A stretch of DNA of 64,000 nt from Actinernus sp. WN-2022 (Eukaryota > Cnidaria > Anthozoa > Actiniaria > Actinernidae): positions 73,775,012-73,839,011 of the forward strand of contig JAOWCC010000577.1 in NCBI GenBank assembly GCA_030867875.1, read 5' to 3'. Of the stretch, positions 63,274-64,000 are shown one piece after another. Below the pieces are notes generated by a model. It was not told where the DNA came from. It did not search any database and worked only from the letters and a program-made list of their open reading frames with translations. How positions within the stretch are numbered: the stretch's first letter is position 1; the number at the start of each line of letters is the position of its first letter. Made by a program: the position numbers and the translations under genes.

Positions 63274-64000
63274 ATAACATAACCACGGCAATTACAGAGC
63301 AAAAAATGTTTTTGTTGGTGATGAAATATAAATTCTCAATACATCAATCGCGCGAAAAAATCGCATAAATTAAGATGAGCGCTCGCGCGACTGTTAAACA
63401 AGTCATTCATTGATCTCTGCTCAACAAAATGTTTATTCAAACCTTGGTCCCAAGGAAAAGAGAAGATATAGCCAGCTAAAAAGGTCTCGAACTGCAAGAG
63501 AAATACATTTATTCAGTTCTTTTGTTGGAAGCAATCGCTTTGGCAAAGCAAAAATTAAGAAAAGGGTTCATTCGTCTGTTAAAAACTGAATAGATTTCGG
63601 CGGAATTAAAAACGATCTGGACACCAGAGCCAGAGATTTGGAATTCGTCGTTTTTCCTATGGATTGGAGTGAACTGTCAGCTGAATCTCCTCGTTTTGGC
63701 TTGTTGCTGTTACCATTATTTGTGCCAGTACGGGATATCCTTGAGACAAGTGAACTAAGTAAGTTTGTTTGTTGTTCTCTAAAATTGTAAGTTTAATTAC
63801 TTTCACATCCAAAAGTGGCAATAAAATTATCTCGTTGTAAAATGAACTCACTGAATGTGGAGCTTATTCGTTATTCTGCAGTTGGCATTAATATCAGGAC
63901 ACTAGAGAACGTTTTACTGAGGTTTCTTCGTTTAATTCCACTATGTACACCTTTGGCTCTTCGGCGGTTTTCGACTCGACTGATATAATCGTAAGTTTAG
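63274..64000. other. No gene recognised
   Basis: AT-rich DNA to the window edge with no domain-bearing frame. Confidence 0.4.

Noticed and set aside
63659..63789. Possible first exon of a host gene (MDWSELSAESPRFGLLLLPL) with a GTAAGT donor
   Set aside because: Short, no domain, weak donor context and no downstream exon in the window.
1..64000. tRNA, rRNA or bacterial-style operon features
   Set aside because: No cloverleaf, rRNA core or Shine-Dalgarno pattern was recognised; introns and poly(A) signals show eukaryotic DNA.

Overview
The window reads as non-coding-rich, AT-rich eukaryotic chromosome from a marine invertebrate. A cnidarian (coral or anemone) is my best guess. The clues are spliced transposon genes, a Polinton/Maverick, Crypton-type recombinase genes, a hAT with a BED finger, Penelope-like elements and abundant MITEs. 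I recognise no ordinary host gene; almost everything identifiable is mobile or virus-like DNA.

Layout. 1-2531 (minus): one long intronless reading frame of more than 840 codons running off the left edge, with no recognised homology, behind a promoter region of CCAAT/TATA repeats (2707-2838). 2840-8654: mostly unassigned DNA with a large hairpin (3537-3704) and a broken hAT transposase (4959-6734). 8661-24058: a complete 15.4-kb Polinton/Maverick (adintovirus-like) with a 6-bp target duplication and ~425-bp terminal inverted repeats. Its rightward genes are a PC4-like protein, a small protein, integrase, minor capsid, basic protein, major capsid and protease. Its leftward genes are two conserved proteins, a packaging ATPase, a zinc-finger protein and an eight-exon protein-primed DNA polymerase B. 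Together they cover integration, DNA synthesis, capsid formation, maturation and packaging.

24252-63176 is a nest of transposons inside one minus-strand non-LTR retrotransposon. Its reverse transcriptase survives in four pieces (62379-63176, 42116-42279, 37318-37722, 24706-25050). The pieces join cleanly across three insertions, each with a target duplication: a 12.3-kb palindromic composite (25051-37317), a 4.4-kb Crypton-bearing insertion (37723-42115) and a 20.1-kb Penelope array (42280-62378). The palindrome carries a 5.9-kb element with an integrase-type transposase and a HECT ubiquitin-ligase gene, plus several MITEs. The Crypton gene is itself split by a 2.7-kb element whose inverted repeats are made of a 21-bp minisatellite.

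The Penelope array has six reverse transcriptase/GIY-YIG genes in a 3389-bp tandem repeat: two on the minus strand, then four on the plus strand, meeting at an inverted junction. Each pseudo-LTR has a minimal hammerhead ribozyme (seven in all). Five of the six proteins carry a perfect 2A ribosome-skipping motif after a hydrophobic segment. The best candidates for something new are this 2A/hammerhead combination, the Polinton TIRs that supply promoter and start codon to both outermost genes, the integrase plus HECT transposon, and the unidentified 843-codon frame at the left edge.
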